A stretch of 11,618 bases of DNA. Source: Rhodobiaceae bacterium (GTDB lineage: Bacteria > Pseudomonadota > Alphaproteobacteria > Micropepsales > Micropepsaceae). The number at the start of each line of letters is the position of its first letter. Position 1 is the stretch's first letter. Position numbers and translations under genes: made by a program. The DNA lies in contig VFKO01000403.1 of assembly GCA_009885515.1 (NCBI GenBank), positions 1 through 11,618 of the forward strand, read 5' to 3'. Positions 1 to 6,905 of the stretch are shown here, piece by piece. The notes below the pieces were generated by a model. That model saw only the letters and a list, made by a program, of their open reading frames with translations, did no database searches and was not told the DNA's origin.

Positions 1-890
1 CCGGCTGGGGGCGCGGCGCGGTGGCACTGGCGACCAGCGAAGGCTTTGCTGGCGGCTATGCGACGACGAGCATGTCGGTCTCGGTCAGTGTGCTGGCCGG
101 TGAAGGCACTCATATGGAGCGCGACTATGATTTTTCCTCAGCACGGCACGGGGCCGACCTGGGGGACGCGCAAGCGGTGGGACGCAGCGCGGCGGAACGG
201 ACGCTGAAGCGGCTTAACGCGCGGCGGGTGAAATCGCAGGCGGTGCCGGTCGTGTTCGATCCGCGGGTGAGCAACAGCATGATCGGGCATTTGGCGGGCG
301 CGATCAACGGCGTTTCAATCGCGCGCGGGACCTCGTTTTTGAAAGAGAAGATGGGGCAGAGGATTTTTCCGGCCGGCATCCGCATCGTCGATGATCCGCA
401 CATCGTGCGCGGGGTGCGCTCGAAACCTTTTGACGGCGAAGGCGTTGCCAACGCGCAAATGAACCTGGTGGAGGGCGGGGTGCTGAAGACGTGGCTGCTC
501 GACAGTGCTGCGGCGCGGCAACTGGGGTTGACGACGACCGGGCACGCGGCGCGCGGAACCGGCGGGCCGCCCTCGCCTTCGACAAGCAACCTCTATCTGG
601 TGCCCGGAAAACTGACACCGCAGGCGATGATGGCCGATATTCGCCAGGGCTTCTATGTCACCGAATTGATCGGCATGGGCGTCAATGGTGTGACCGGCGA
701 CTATAGCCGCGGGGCGGCGGGGTTCTGGATCGAAGACGGGGTGCTGACCTACCCTGTGAACGAGATTACGATTGCCGGCAATCTCAACACGATGTTCGCG
801 GAACTGACGGCGGCCAATGATCTGATCTTCCGGTATGGCACCAACGCGCCGACGCTGCGCATCGAAGGGATGACCATTGCGGGCGATTGA
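1..890 (+). CDS. pmbA: TldD/PmbA family protein, PmbA (TldE) subunit, 5'-truncated by window edge
   Basis: The frame is open from the window edge (first complete codon at base 3) to TGA at 888-890, giving 295 residues. PmbA/TldE proteins are usually about 440-450 residues, so roughly the first 150 lie outside. Family landmarks visible include SKPFDGEGVA, the GTGGPPSPSTSNLYL-type loop, the GFYVTELIGMGVNGVTGDYS stretch and the closing AGNL...N.L..R segment with APTLRI near the end. In this family TldD carries the metalloprotease site and TldE (PmbA) is its partner; the complex degrades unfolded peptides and matures microcin B17, CcdA and other modified peptides in the cytoplasm. I see no HExxH zinc motif in the visible part, which fits the TldE role. 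The gene overlaps the following nucleotidase gene by 14 bases, suggesting coupled translation. No tldD is visible in the window. Confidence 0.93.
   Translation, partial: GWGRGAVALATSEGFAGGYATTSMSVSVSVLAGEGTHMERDYDFSSARHGADLGDAQAVGRSAAERTLKRLNARRVKSQAVPVVFDPRVSNSMIGHLAGAINGVSIARGTSFLKEKMGQRIFPAGIRIVDDPHIVRGVRSKPFDGEGVANAQMNLVEGGVLKTWLLDSAAARQLGLTTTGHAARGTGGPPSPSTSNLYLVPGKLTPQAMMADIRQGFYVTELIGMGVNGVTGDYSRGAAGFWIEDGVLTYPVNEITIAGNLNTMFAELTAANDLIFRYGTNAPTLRIEGMTIAGD
864..870 (+). promoter_or_regulatory. Ribosome binding site supporting the TTG start of cysQ
   Basis: GAAGGGA lies six bases before TTG at 877, inside the last codons of pmbA. A stop (TGA, 871-873) sits just upstream in the same frame, so TTG 877 is the earliest possible start. 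No ATG occurs in frame near the 5' end, which makes TTG with this Shine-Dalgarno the best choice. Confidence 0.6.
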
Positions 891-1671
891 TGTCACCGAT
901 CTCGAGTTGCTGATCGCTGCGGTGCGCGAGGCTGGCGGGATAGCAAAAAGCGGCTATGATGGGGTGCAGAAGTCCTGGGAGAAATCCAAGGGAAATCCTG
1001 TCACCGAAACAGATCTGGCGGTCGACCGGTTCCTGAAGGAGCGGCTGTGCGGGGCGCGTCCCGGCTATGGCTGGCTGTCGGAGGAGAGCACCGATACACC
1101 GGCACGCCTGAACAAGGCGCGGCTTTTCGTTGTCGATCCGATCGACGGGACGCTTGCCTTCATCAAGCGCAAACCGGAGTTCACGATTTGCGTTGCTGTG
1201 GTCGAGACCGGGGCGCCGGTGTGCGCGGTGGTCCTGAACCCGATGACGCAAGAATTATTTACCGCGGTGGCCGGTGGTGGCGCACGGCTGAACGGACAGG
1301 GGATTGCGGTGAGTGCACGGGCGCAGGTCGAAGGCTGCCGGATGCTGGTGGCAAGCGATGTGATCGCTCATCCGGCATGGCCAAAGCCCTGGCCCGCGAT
1401 GGAGATCGGCAAACGCTCGTCCATTGCCTACCGGATGACGCTGGTCGCGAACGGCACCTATGACGGGATGATGGCGCTGTCGACGAAGTCTGAATGGGAT
1501 ACCGCCGCCGCCACGCTGATCGTGCAGGAAGCGGGCGGCGTGGTCAGCGGGCATAATGGGGCGCCATTGGCCTACAATCAGCCCAAGCCCTTGCATCGCA
1601 GCGTCGTGTGTGCGGGGCCTGCCCTGCATGCAGCCATTCTGGAGAGAACCGGATCGCTCAAGTTACCTTAG
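877..1671 (+). CDS. cysQ: 3'(2'),5'-bisphosphate nucleotidase, inositol monophosphatase superfamily (CysQ type)
   Basis: The 264-residue product has the metal-dependent phosphatase signature of the inositol monophosphatase fold. SEES at 68-71 supplies the first acidic metal ligand (E70), DPIDGT at 87-92 supplies D87 and D90, and WDTAAA at 207-212 supplies D208; GNPVTETD at 39-46 is the usual upstream conserved block. Family members hydrolyse 3'-phosphoadenosine 5'-phosphate (and PAPS) to AMP, clearing an inhibitor made during sulfate assimilation or phosphopantetheine transfer. Assignment to CysQ rather than a true inositol phosphatase rests on overall resemblance to alphaproteobacterial CysQ sequences and on synteny with pmbA and DUF4170, so substrate is inferred. 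It starts with TTG, overlaps pmbA by 14 bases and precedes the DUF4170 gene by 15 bases, so it is very likely cotranscribed with both. Confidence 0.88.
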   Translation: MRAIDVTDLELLIAAVREAGGIAKSGYDGVQKSWEKSKGNPVTETDLAVDRFLKERLCGARPGYGWLSEESTDTPARLNKARLFVVDPIDGTLAFIKRKPEFTICVAVVETGAPVCAVVLNPMTQELFTAVAGGGARLNGQGIAVSARAQVEGCRMLVASDVIAHPAWPKPWPAMEIGKRSSIAYRMTLVANGTYDGMMALSTKSEWDTAAATLIVQEAGGVVSGHNGAPLAYNQPKPLHRSVVCAGPALHAAILERTGSLKLP

Positions 1672-1678
1672 TTTTTGG

Positions 1679-1682
1679 GGAG
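1679..1682 (+). promoter_or_regulatory. Ribosome binding site setting the DUF4170 start
   Basis: GGAG, within the longer purine run GGGGAG, stands four bases before ATG at 1687. The frame also contains a TTG at 1675, but that codon overlaps this purine run and has no Shine-Dalgarno of its own, so ATG 1687 is preferred. Confidence 0.5.
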
Positions 1683-1686
1683 TGCC

Positions 1687-2004
1687 ATGGCCAAACAGAT
1701 TTTGCATCTCGTGTTCGGCGGCGAGTTGACTGCGCTAGATAAAATTGAGTTCAAGGATCTGGCGCAAATCCATTTCCTGGGACTCTATCCGAACTTCGCC
1801 AAGGCGCGCGAGGCGTGGAAAGCGGCGGCACAATCGACGGTCGACAATGCCCACATGCGGTACTTCGTGGTGCACCTGCATCGCTTGCTGCAGCCGGGTA
1901 TTGTGCTCGACAGCAAGCCCGTAAAGCGTCCTCGTGCATTGGCGGGCAAACAAAAGCCGGTTAAGGCGAAGGGAAAGGCCGGAAATGCACGAAATCGAAA
2001 GTAA
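1687..2004 (+). CDS. DUF4170 family protein with a lysine/arginine-rich C-terminal tail
   Basis: This 105-residue protein matches the alphaproteobacterial DUF4170 family as I know it: LHLVFGGEL at 6-14, EFKDL at 21-25, a GLYPNFAKAREAW block at 32-44, and the hallmark TVDNAHMRYFVVHLHRLL at 51-68. The folded part seems to end near residue 75. The last 29 residues (77-105) hold 12 Lys/Arg and many Ala, Pro and Gly, so they are probably disordered and strongly cationic. No signal peptide or membrane segment is visible, so it should be cytosolic. Function is unknown; the family recurs between cysQ and lipopolysaccharide genes, which suggests but does not prove a link to envelope synthesis. It sits 15 bases after cysQ and 76 bases before the ABC exporter. 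ATG 1687 was chosen over an in-frame TTG four codons earlier. Confidence 0.85.
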   Translation: MAKQILHLVFGGELTALDKIEFKDLAQIHFLGLYPNFAKAREAWKAAAQSTVDNAHMRYFVVHLHRLLQPGIVLDSKPVKRPRALAGKQKPVKAKGKAGNARNRK

Positions 2005-2080
2005 CCGTGTCTTGCTTGCGGTTGTGGTTAAGCCCCTGTCCGCATGTTAGTTTGCCCGCACGCAATTTATCGAAAGACCC
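2005..2080 (+). other. 76-base intergenic gap, the only room for an internal promoter in the left block
   Basis: This is the longest non-coding stretch in the window. I see no terminator (no GC-rich hairpin followed by T residues). A weak promoter-like pair is present (TTGTGG at 2022-2027 and TGTTAG at 2045-2050, 17 bases apart), matching the sigma-70 consensus at only three of six positions each. GAAAG at 2072-2076 is a plausible ribosome binding site for the ABC gene. A separate transcript for the lipid A genes could begin here, but the sequence does not settle it. Confidence 0.4.
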
Positions 2081-3877
2081 ATGGCACTTAAACTCGTAGC
2101 ACAGCGAGCAACAGGACCGCTCGTGCGGTTGGCGTACGATTTCGTCCGGCCGTACGGGTCCGTCGTCGCCTTGATCGTGGCGTTGATGGTCGTTGAGGCT
2201 TCGCTGACGGGGGGGATGGCGTATTTTCTGGAGGTGGTCGTCAGAACGCTGTTTCCGGTTCCACCGGCGGTGCGCGAGCCAGAGATGCTGTTTGTTGTTC
2301 CCGGCGTTTTACTCGCCATCATGTCCCTCAAGGCCATCGTCTCATATTTCAGTAACGTGTCGCTGGCGAAAGTTGGACAGGGGGTGATCAACGATCTGCA
2401 GGTCGCCATGTTTGCCAAGATCACGCATTATGATTTGGGCCGGCTAAACGCCATGCACTCGGGACAATTCTCGGCCCGGTTTCTCAACGACGCCTTGCTG
2501 GTGCGGGAAAGTGTTACGCGATCCATGCAAGGCCTGGTGCGGGATGTCTTGACGATCATCGGTCTTGGAGTTGTGATGTTCATCCAGGACTGGCTGTTGG
2601 CCCTGATCCTGTGCAGCGTATTGCCGGTCACGGGCCTGTTCACGCTGAACCTTGGACGCAAGACCAACAAGGCCGCGGCGCGCGGTATGGATGCGACCGG
2701 CGATCTGGCGACGCATTTGTCGGAGACGCTGGACGGCAAGCGCGTGGTCAAGGCGTACCGCATGGAAGACCATGCGGTGGCGCGCGCCACGTACATCGTG
2801 GCGGAGCGGATGAAATTTCTGATGAAGGGCGCGCGGGCGCGGGCGGCGGCGACACCTTCCGCCGAAGTGCTGGCCGGTGCAGGCATTGCCGCGGTGATAT
2901 CTTACGCCGCCTACCGGGGCATGGATGTCGCCAGCTTTACGTCGTTCTCGGCCGCGATGATGTTGTCGTATCAGTCGATCCGTTCGGTCTCGAACCTTTA
3001 TACGGCGTTGAGCGAGGGGTCGGCTGCGGCGGCGCGCTCGTACGCCATCCTCGATGCGCCTATTGAAGTTCTGGACAGCAGCGCGGTGCCGCTTCAACTC
3101 AGTCCGGTTCCCAACCGGGCGAACATTGCGTTCAAGAATGTGCGCTTCGAATATCAGAATGCGGGTGCACAAGCGCTTGACGGCGCGACATTTGACATTC
3201 CGGCAGGCAAGACAGTGGCGCTCGTCGGGCCCTCCGGCGCGGGCAAGAGTACAATCCTCAATCTGATCTTGCGCTTCTACGATGTTGCGGGAGGCGCGAT
3301 CGAGATTGATGGACAGGACGTGCGCAGTGTTTCGCTGGCGACGTTGCGGGATTCCATGGCTTTGGTGACGCAGGAACCGTTTCTGTTCGACGAAACGATT
3401 GCCGACAATATCGGCTGCGGACGGCCCGGTGCGACGCGCCATGACATCGAAGAGGCGGCACGGGCGGCGGCCGCACATGAGTTTGTTCAGTCCCTGCCGC
3501 AGGGGTATGATACTATTGCCGGTGAAGCCGGTGTGCGCTTGTCCGGTGGGCAGCGTCAGCGGATTGCAATCGCGCGCGCCATTCTGAAAGATGCGCCCAT
3601 CCTGCTGCTCGATGAGGCGACGTCGTCGCTCGACAGCGAGAGTGAGCGCGAGGTTCAGACCGCGCTGACGCGGCTGATGAAAGACCGCACGACGCTGATC
3701 ATCGCGCACAGGCTGTCGACGATTTCGGACGCCGACAAGATCGTCGTACTCGACAGGGGCCGCGTTGCCGAGCAGGGAACGCATGGGGAGTTGCTGGCGC
3801 GTGCGGGCCTGTACGCAAGACTCTATCGGACACAGTTTGCCGAAACGCGGCCGCAGCAGGCGGCGGTTGGCGAATAA
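2081..3877 (+). CDS. msbA: MsbA-like ABC exporter (fused membrane and ATPase domains), probable lipid A/LPS flippase
   Basis: The 598-residue protein has the half-transporter layout of the MsbA family, which works as a homodimer. A six-helix membrane domain spans about 20-320, with hydrophobic segments near 25-50, 70-92, 150-191 and 262-300. The nucleotide-binding domain follows, with A-loop Tyr358, Walker A GPSGAGKST at 383-391, Q-loop Gln431, signature LSGGQ at 488-492, Walker B ILLLDE at 507-512, D-loop SSLD at 515-518 and switch His543. All catalytic residues are present, so it should be an active ATPase. MsbA flips core-lipid A across the inner membrane. Substrate here is inferred from the neighbours: a DUF374 acyltransferase begins four bases downstream, followed by waaA, lpxK and an LpxL-type gene. 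Related exporters move other lipids or drugs, so a different lipid cargo remains possible. Confidence 0.82.
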   Translation: MALKLVAQRATGPLVRLAYDFVRPYGSVVALIVALMVVEASLTGGMAYFLEVVVRTLFPVPPAVREPEMLFVVPGVLLAIMSLKAIVSYFSNVSLAKVGQGVINDLQVAMFAKITHYDLGRLNAMHSGQFSARFLNDALLVRESVTRSMQGLVRDVLTIIGLGVVMFIQDWLLALILCSVLPVTGLFTLNLGRKTNKAAARGMDATGDLATHLSETLDGKRVVKAYRMEDHAVARATYIVAERMKFLMKGARARAAATPSAEVLAGAGIAAVISYAAYRGMDVASFTSFSAAMMLSYQSIRSVSNLYTALSEGSAAAARSYAILDAPIEVLDSSAVPLQLSPVPNRANIAFKNVRFEYQNAGAQALDGATFDIPAGKTVALVGPSGAGKSTILNLILRFYDVAGGAIEIDGQDVRSVSLATLRDSMALVTQEPFLFDETIADNIGCGRPGATRHDIEEAARAAAAHEFVQSLPQGYDTIAGEAGVRLSGGQRQRIAIARAILKDAPILLLDEATSSLDSESEREVQTALTRLMKDRTTLIIAHRLSTISDADKIVVLDRGRVAEQGTHGELLARAGLYARLYRTQFAETRPQQAAVGE

Positions 3878-3881
3878 CGCG

Positions 3882-4619
3882 ATGCTGAAACAATTGTGGA
3901 AGCGATTTGTAAAATCGGAGGCGCTCAGAACTGCGGCGTGCTTTATTGCGGCACAGTATATCCGCCTGGTGTGGGCAACCGGACGGTGGGAGGTTCGAAA
4001 CAGCGAAGCGGCCGAGCAGCGCTGGCGCGACGGTCAGTCCTTTATCATCGCGTTTTGGCACGGCAGGATGCTGATCCTGCCCTCGATGTGGCCGACGACG
4101 GCCAAGATGCACATGTTGATCTCGATGCATCGCGACGGTGAGATGATCGCGCGCGCTATTGGGTATTTTGGTCACGGAACTGTTCGCGGCTCTGCGGCGA
4201 AACCGGGCTCTGCCAAAGACAAAGGCGGGGCCGCAGCCTTACGTGGGATGTTGAAGGCCCTGAAAGCAAACGAGTATGTGGGTATTACACCTGATGGGCC
4301 GGGCGGTCCGCGCATGCGCGCGAGCGAGGGCATTGTGACCGTCGCCCGGGCGTCCGGTGTCCCCATTATTCCATGCAGTTTCAGTGCGCGCTCGCGTGTC
4401 GTCTTGAATACATGGGACCGATTTGTGATCCCGCTGCCCTTTACGCGCGGCGTCATTGTCTGGGGCGAACCCATTTTCGTAGCGCGTGATGCGGATGGCG
4501 AGGCGCTCAAAGCGGCGCGGCTTGCCATCGAATCCGGTCTTACGACCGTGACCGATGCGGCTGACAACGCGTTGGGGGTCGAGACGATTGAGCCCGAGCC
4601 CGCGCGGGTCCCCGCGTGA
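3882..4619 (+). CDS. DUF374 lysophospholipid acyltransferase-like protein (LpxJ-related)
   Basis: The 245-residue product shows the DUF374 branch of the LPLAT acyltransferase superfamily: FWHGRM at 58-63 (putative catalytic His60), the SMHRDGEMIA block at 81-90, VRGS at 101-104 followed by a Gly/Lys-rich loop, and TPDGPGGPR at 136-144. A hydrophobic stretch near 17-31 may anchor it to the inner membrane. DUF374 includes LpxJ, shown in Helicobacter and Campylobacter to add a secondary acyl chain to the lipid A precursor. Position between the ABC exporter and waaA supports a lipid A role here, but the acyl donor and site cannot be read from sequence. The frame is open further upstream inside the ABC gene; ATG 3882 was chosen because it follows the ABC stop by four bases and gives the normal family length. 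Its TGA overlaps the waaA start. Confidence 0.87.
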   Translation: MLKQLWKRFVKSEALRTAACFIAAQYIRLVWATGRWEVRNSEAAEQRWRDGQSFIIAFWHGRMLILPSMWPTTAKMHMLISMHRDGEMIARAIGYFGHGTVRGSAAKPGSAKDKGGAAALRGMLKALKANEYVGITPDGPGGPRMRASEGIVTVARASGVPIIPCSFSARSRVVLNTWDRFVIPLPFTRGVIVWGEPIFVARDADGEALKAARLAIESGLTTVTDAADNALGVETIEPEPARVPA

Positions 4620-5917
4620 TGGCTTCGAACGGGGGTTCAAAGATTCTTGCGGCGTACCGGGCAACGACAGGGTTCGCCGAGCCTTTGGTCGGAAGCCTGC
4701 TGCGGCGGCGGCTGGCGCGAGGCAAGGAAGACGCGGACCGGCTGCCTGAACGGTTGGGCAGGCCTGGCCGCGTGCGTCCGAAAGGTCCCATCGTCTGGAT
4801 CCACGCCGCAAGTGTCGGTGAGTCGATTTCAATACTGCCGATCATCAACGAGTTGGGCCGTCTGTTGCCAAGCGCGACGGTGTTGTTGACGACGGGCACG
4901 GTCACCTCCGGCCGCGTTATGGGAGAGCGGTTGCCGCGCAATGCTTTTCATCAATTTGTTCCCGTCGATACGCCAAGCGCTGTGCGCGCATTTCTGGACT
5001 ATTGGCAGCCTGGCTTGGCGCTGTGGGTGGAGTCCGAGCTTTGGCCTAACCTGTTGCACGAAACCAGGTTGCGGCAAATTCCCATTGTGCTCTTGAATGC
5101 GAGAATGTCCGACCGCTCGTTCCGGCGGTGGCGGCGCGCCAAAGTTATGGCTGCGGAATTGCTGGGAACCTTTGATCTTTGTCTGGCGCAAGACGACGAC
5201 GTTGCGGCGAAGCTTGAGGCGCTCGGGGCGCAACACGTCGAGATTCCGGGAAACCTCAAACTCGTCGGTGAGCCCCTGCCCTTCGATGCCGACGCACTGA
5301 CCGAACTTCAATCGGCTGTGGGCGGCAGGCCTGTGTGGTTGCTGGCTTCCAGTCATGACGGCGAAGAGCAGCTCGGCGCATTTACCCATCGTGATCTGGC
5401 CGCGCATATTCCTCAGCTCTTGACAGTGATCGTTCCGCGGCACCCGCAACGCGGGCCCCAGATCGCTGCCAATCTCGAGCCGCTGTTTCGCGTTGTTCGC
5501 CGGTCCAAGGGAGAACTTCCGCGCCGCGACACCGAGATTTATATTGCCGACACGCTTGGAGAACTTGGCGTGTTTTATCGCTTGAGCCCATTGGCAGTTA
5601 TGGGCGGCAGTTTTGTTCCACACGGTGGGCAAAATCCGCTTGAACCTGCGCGACTGGGGGTCGCAGTGTTGAGTGGTCCGCATATTGGCAATTTTCGAGA
5701 TATCTATCGCGTTCTTGCCGCTGCGGGTGGTGCGGAAGTTCTTGCATCGAACGATCAATTGACACAGCGTGCTGGACAATTGCTCACCGATGGTTTGGAA
5801 CTTCAGAAGCGAGGTCTTGCGGCGGCGAAAGCAGCCGGAACGAAAGCGCCGCTGGTGAGGACCTTCGAGCTTCTTGCCCCTTATTTGAGGAACTTGCATG
5901 CGTCTGCGGGCCCCTGA
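4619..5917 (+). CDS. waaA: 3-deoxy-D-manno-octulosonic acid (Kdo) transferase
   Basis: WaaA moves Kdo from CMP-Kdo onto lipid IVA at the cytoplasmic face of the inner membrane. The 432-residue product has the GT-B glycosyltransferase landmarks: IHAASVGE at 61-68 with the general-base Glu68, VESELWPN at 137-144, LLNARMS at 158-164, GNLKL at 211-215, ASSHDGEE at 243-250, PRHPQR at 273-278, and the sugar-nucleotide site ADTLGELGVFY at 310-320 followed by GGSFVPHGGQNPLEPA at 329-344. Length is normal. ATG 4619 overlaps the upstream stop as TGATG; a GTG one codon earlier (4616) is equally in frame. No clear Shine-Dalgarno precedes it, so translation is probably coupled to the DUF374 gene. Its end overlaps lpxK by 20 bases. 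Whether it adds one or two Kdo residues cannot be told from the sequence. Confidence 0.96.
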   Translation: MASNGGSKILAAYRATTGFAEPLVGSLLRRRLARGKEDADRLPERLGRPGRVRPKGPIVWIHAASVGESISILPIINELGRLLPSATVLLTTGTVTSGRVMGERLPRNAFHQFVPVDTPSAVRAFLDYWQPGLALWVESELWPNLLHETRLRQIPIVLLNARMSDRSFRRWRRAKVMAAELLGTFDLCLAQDDDVAAKLEALGAQHVEIPGNLKLVGEPLPFDADALTELQSAVGGRPVWLLASSHDGEEQLGAFTHRDLAAHIPQLLTVIVPRHPQRGPQIAANLEPLFRVVRRSKGELPRRDTEIYIADTLGELGVFYRLSPLAVMGGSFVPHGGQNPLEPARLGVAVLSGPHIGNFRDIYRVLAAAGGAEVLASNDQLTQRAGQLLTDGLELQKRGLAAAKAAGTKAPLVRTFELLAPYLRNLHASAGP

Positions 5918-6905
5918 TTTCTGGTATGAAAATCCAAATGAATCTGTGGCATTCGTCTTGAGGCCATTTGGGTGGTTGTTTGGGTTGGGCGGGTATTTGC
6001 GCGCCTGGTTCACTTCGCCATTCCGCTGTGCGGTGCCTGTCATCTGTGTGGGAAATCTGACGGCCGGTGGCACCGGCAAGACGCCGCTTGCCATTGCCAT
6101 CGGCGAACTCTTGAAAGCGCGGGGATTGCGCGTCGCCTTTCTCTCGCGCGGGTTCGGCGCTTACGTGCCGGGTGCCATGATCGTCGATGCGACCCAGGAT
6201 GTTGCGGCCGACGTCGGCGATGAGCCGCTCTTGCTGGCGCAGCATGCCATGACGGTCGTCTCACCCGACAGGCCCGCGGGTGCGCGGCTGGCCATTTCGC
6301 GCGGCGCGCAGATCATCGTCATGGATGACGGCTTTCAAAATCCATCGCTGACCAAAGACCTATCGTTCGTCGTTGTCGATGCCATGAGGGGTTTTGGCAA
6401 TGGCTGCCTTATCCCGGCCGGCCCATTGCGGGAACGCGTCGAGGATGGGATGGCGCGCGCTGATGCCATCATCGTTATGGGTGAAGGCAATGCGAAGGTC
6501 CCGCAGAGCAAACCACAACTCAACGCACTACTCATGCCATTAAGCGGCGAAGACACGCGTCTGAAGGGGCAGTCCGTTGTTGCCTTTGCCGGTATCGCAG
6601 ATCCAAAGAAATTTTTCCTGACCGCTGTCCGTTGCGGCGCGTCGGTGAAGGTCGAGCGTGAGTATCCCGACCACCACGCTTACTCGGACGACGATCTGAG
6701 CGAGCTCTTTGAAATCGCAAAACAGTATAATGCCAAGTTGCTTACCACGGAAAAGGATTGGCTTCGACTTGCGCCGCCCGCACGCGCCAAGGTCGATGTG
6801 TTAAAAGTTGCGGCGCAATTTGATGCCAGTTCGACCAGTCAAATAGAAACGTTTATTGAGCAATGTCTGAAGAAATTTCCACTCCTCGACCCGGCAGGGC
6901 GTTAA
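5898..6905 (+). CDS. lpxK: Tetraacyldisaccharide 4'-kinase
   Basis: LpxK phosphorylates the 4' position of tetraacyldisaccharide 1-phosphate to form lipid IVA, using ATP at the inner membrane. The 335-residue product has an N-terminal hydrophobic amphipathic region (about 18-40), the P-loop block GNLTAGGTGKTP at 52-63, DDGFQNPSL at 143-151, PAGPLRE at 173-179, FAGIADPKKF at 230-239, YPDHHAYS at 256-263 and TTEKD at 283-287. Many LpxK proteins read DDGFQH; the Asn here is, to my knowledge, common in alphaproteobacterial members and need not mean loss of function. ATG 5898 has GAGGAA five bases upstream (5887-5892) and lies 20 bases inside the end of waaA. The 3' end overlaps the next gene by 43 bases. 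The preceding gene supplies the Kdo step that follows this reaction. Confidence 0.96.
   Translation: MRLRAPDFWYENPNESVAFVLRPFGWLFGLGGYLRAWFTSPFRCAVPVICVGNLTAGGTGKTPLAIAIGELLKARGLRVAFLSRGFGAYVPGAMIVDATQDVAADVGDEPLLLAQHAMTVVSPDRPAGARLAISRGAQIIVMDDGFQNPSLTKDLSFVVVDAMRGFGNGCLIPAGPLRERVEDGMARADAIIVMGEGNAKVPQSKPQLNALLMPLSGEDTRLKGQSVVAFAGIADPKKFFLTAVRCGASVKVEREYPDHHAYSDDDLSELFEIAKQYNAKLLTTEKDWLRLAPPARAKVDVLKVAAQFDASSTSQIETFIEQCLKKFPLLDPAGR

Noticed and set aside
2017..2044. TGCGG / CCGCA inverted repeat after the DUF4170 gene
   Set aside because: Five-base stem with an 18-base loop and no T tract; too weak for a terminator.
2022..2050. Promoter-like hexamers TTGTGG and TGTTAG before the ABC gene
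   Set aside because: Each matches the consensus at only three of six positions, which is not enough to call a promoter separately.
2444..3784. 446-codon open frame antisense to the ABC exporter gene
   Set aside because: It mirrors the codon pattern of a GC-rich gene with all ABC motifs intact on the + strand; its translation is Arg/His-rich with no recognisable domain and no good start signal.
5898..5917. Possible frameshift or fusion between waaA and lpxK
   Set aside because: Both genes have normal length and complete motifs, and lpxK has its own Shine-Dalgarno, so this is an ordinary overlap.
4829..6100. 423-codon open frame antisense to waaA and lpxK
   Set aside because: It spans two well-supported genes and gives a low-complexity Gln/Arg-rich product without family features.
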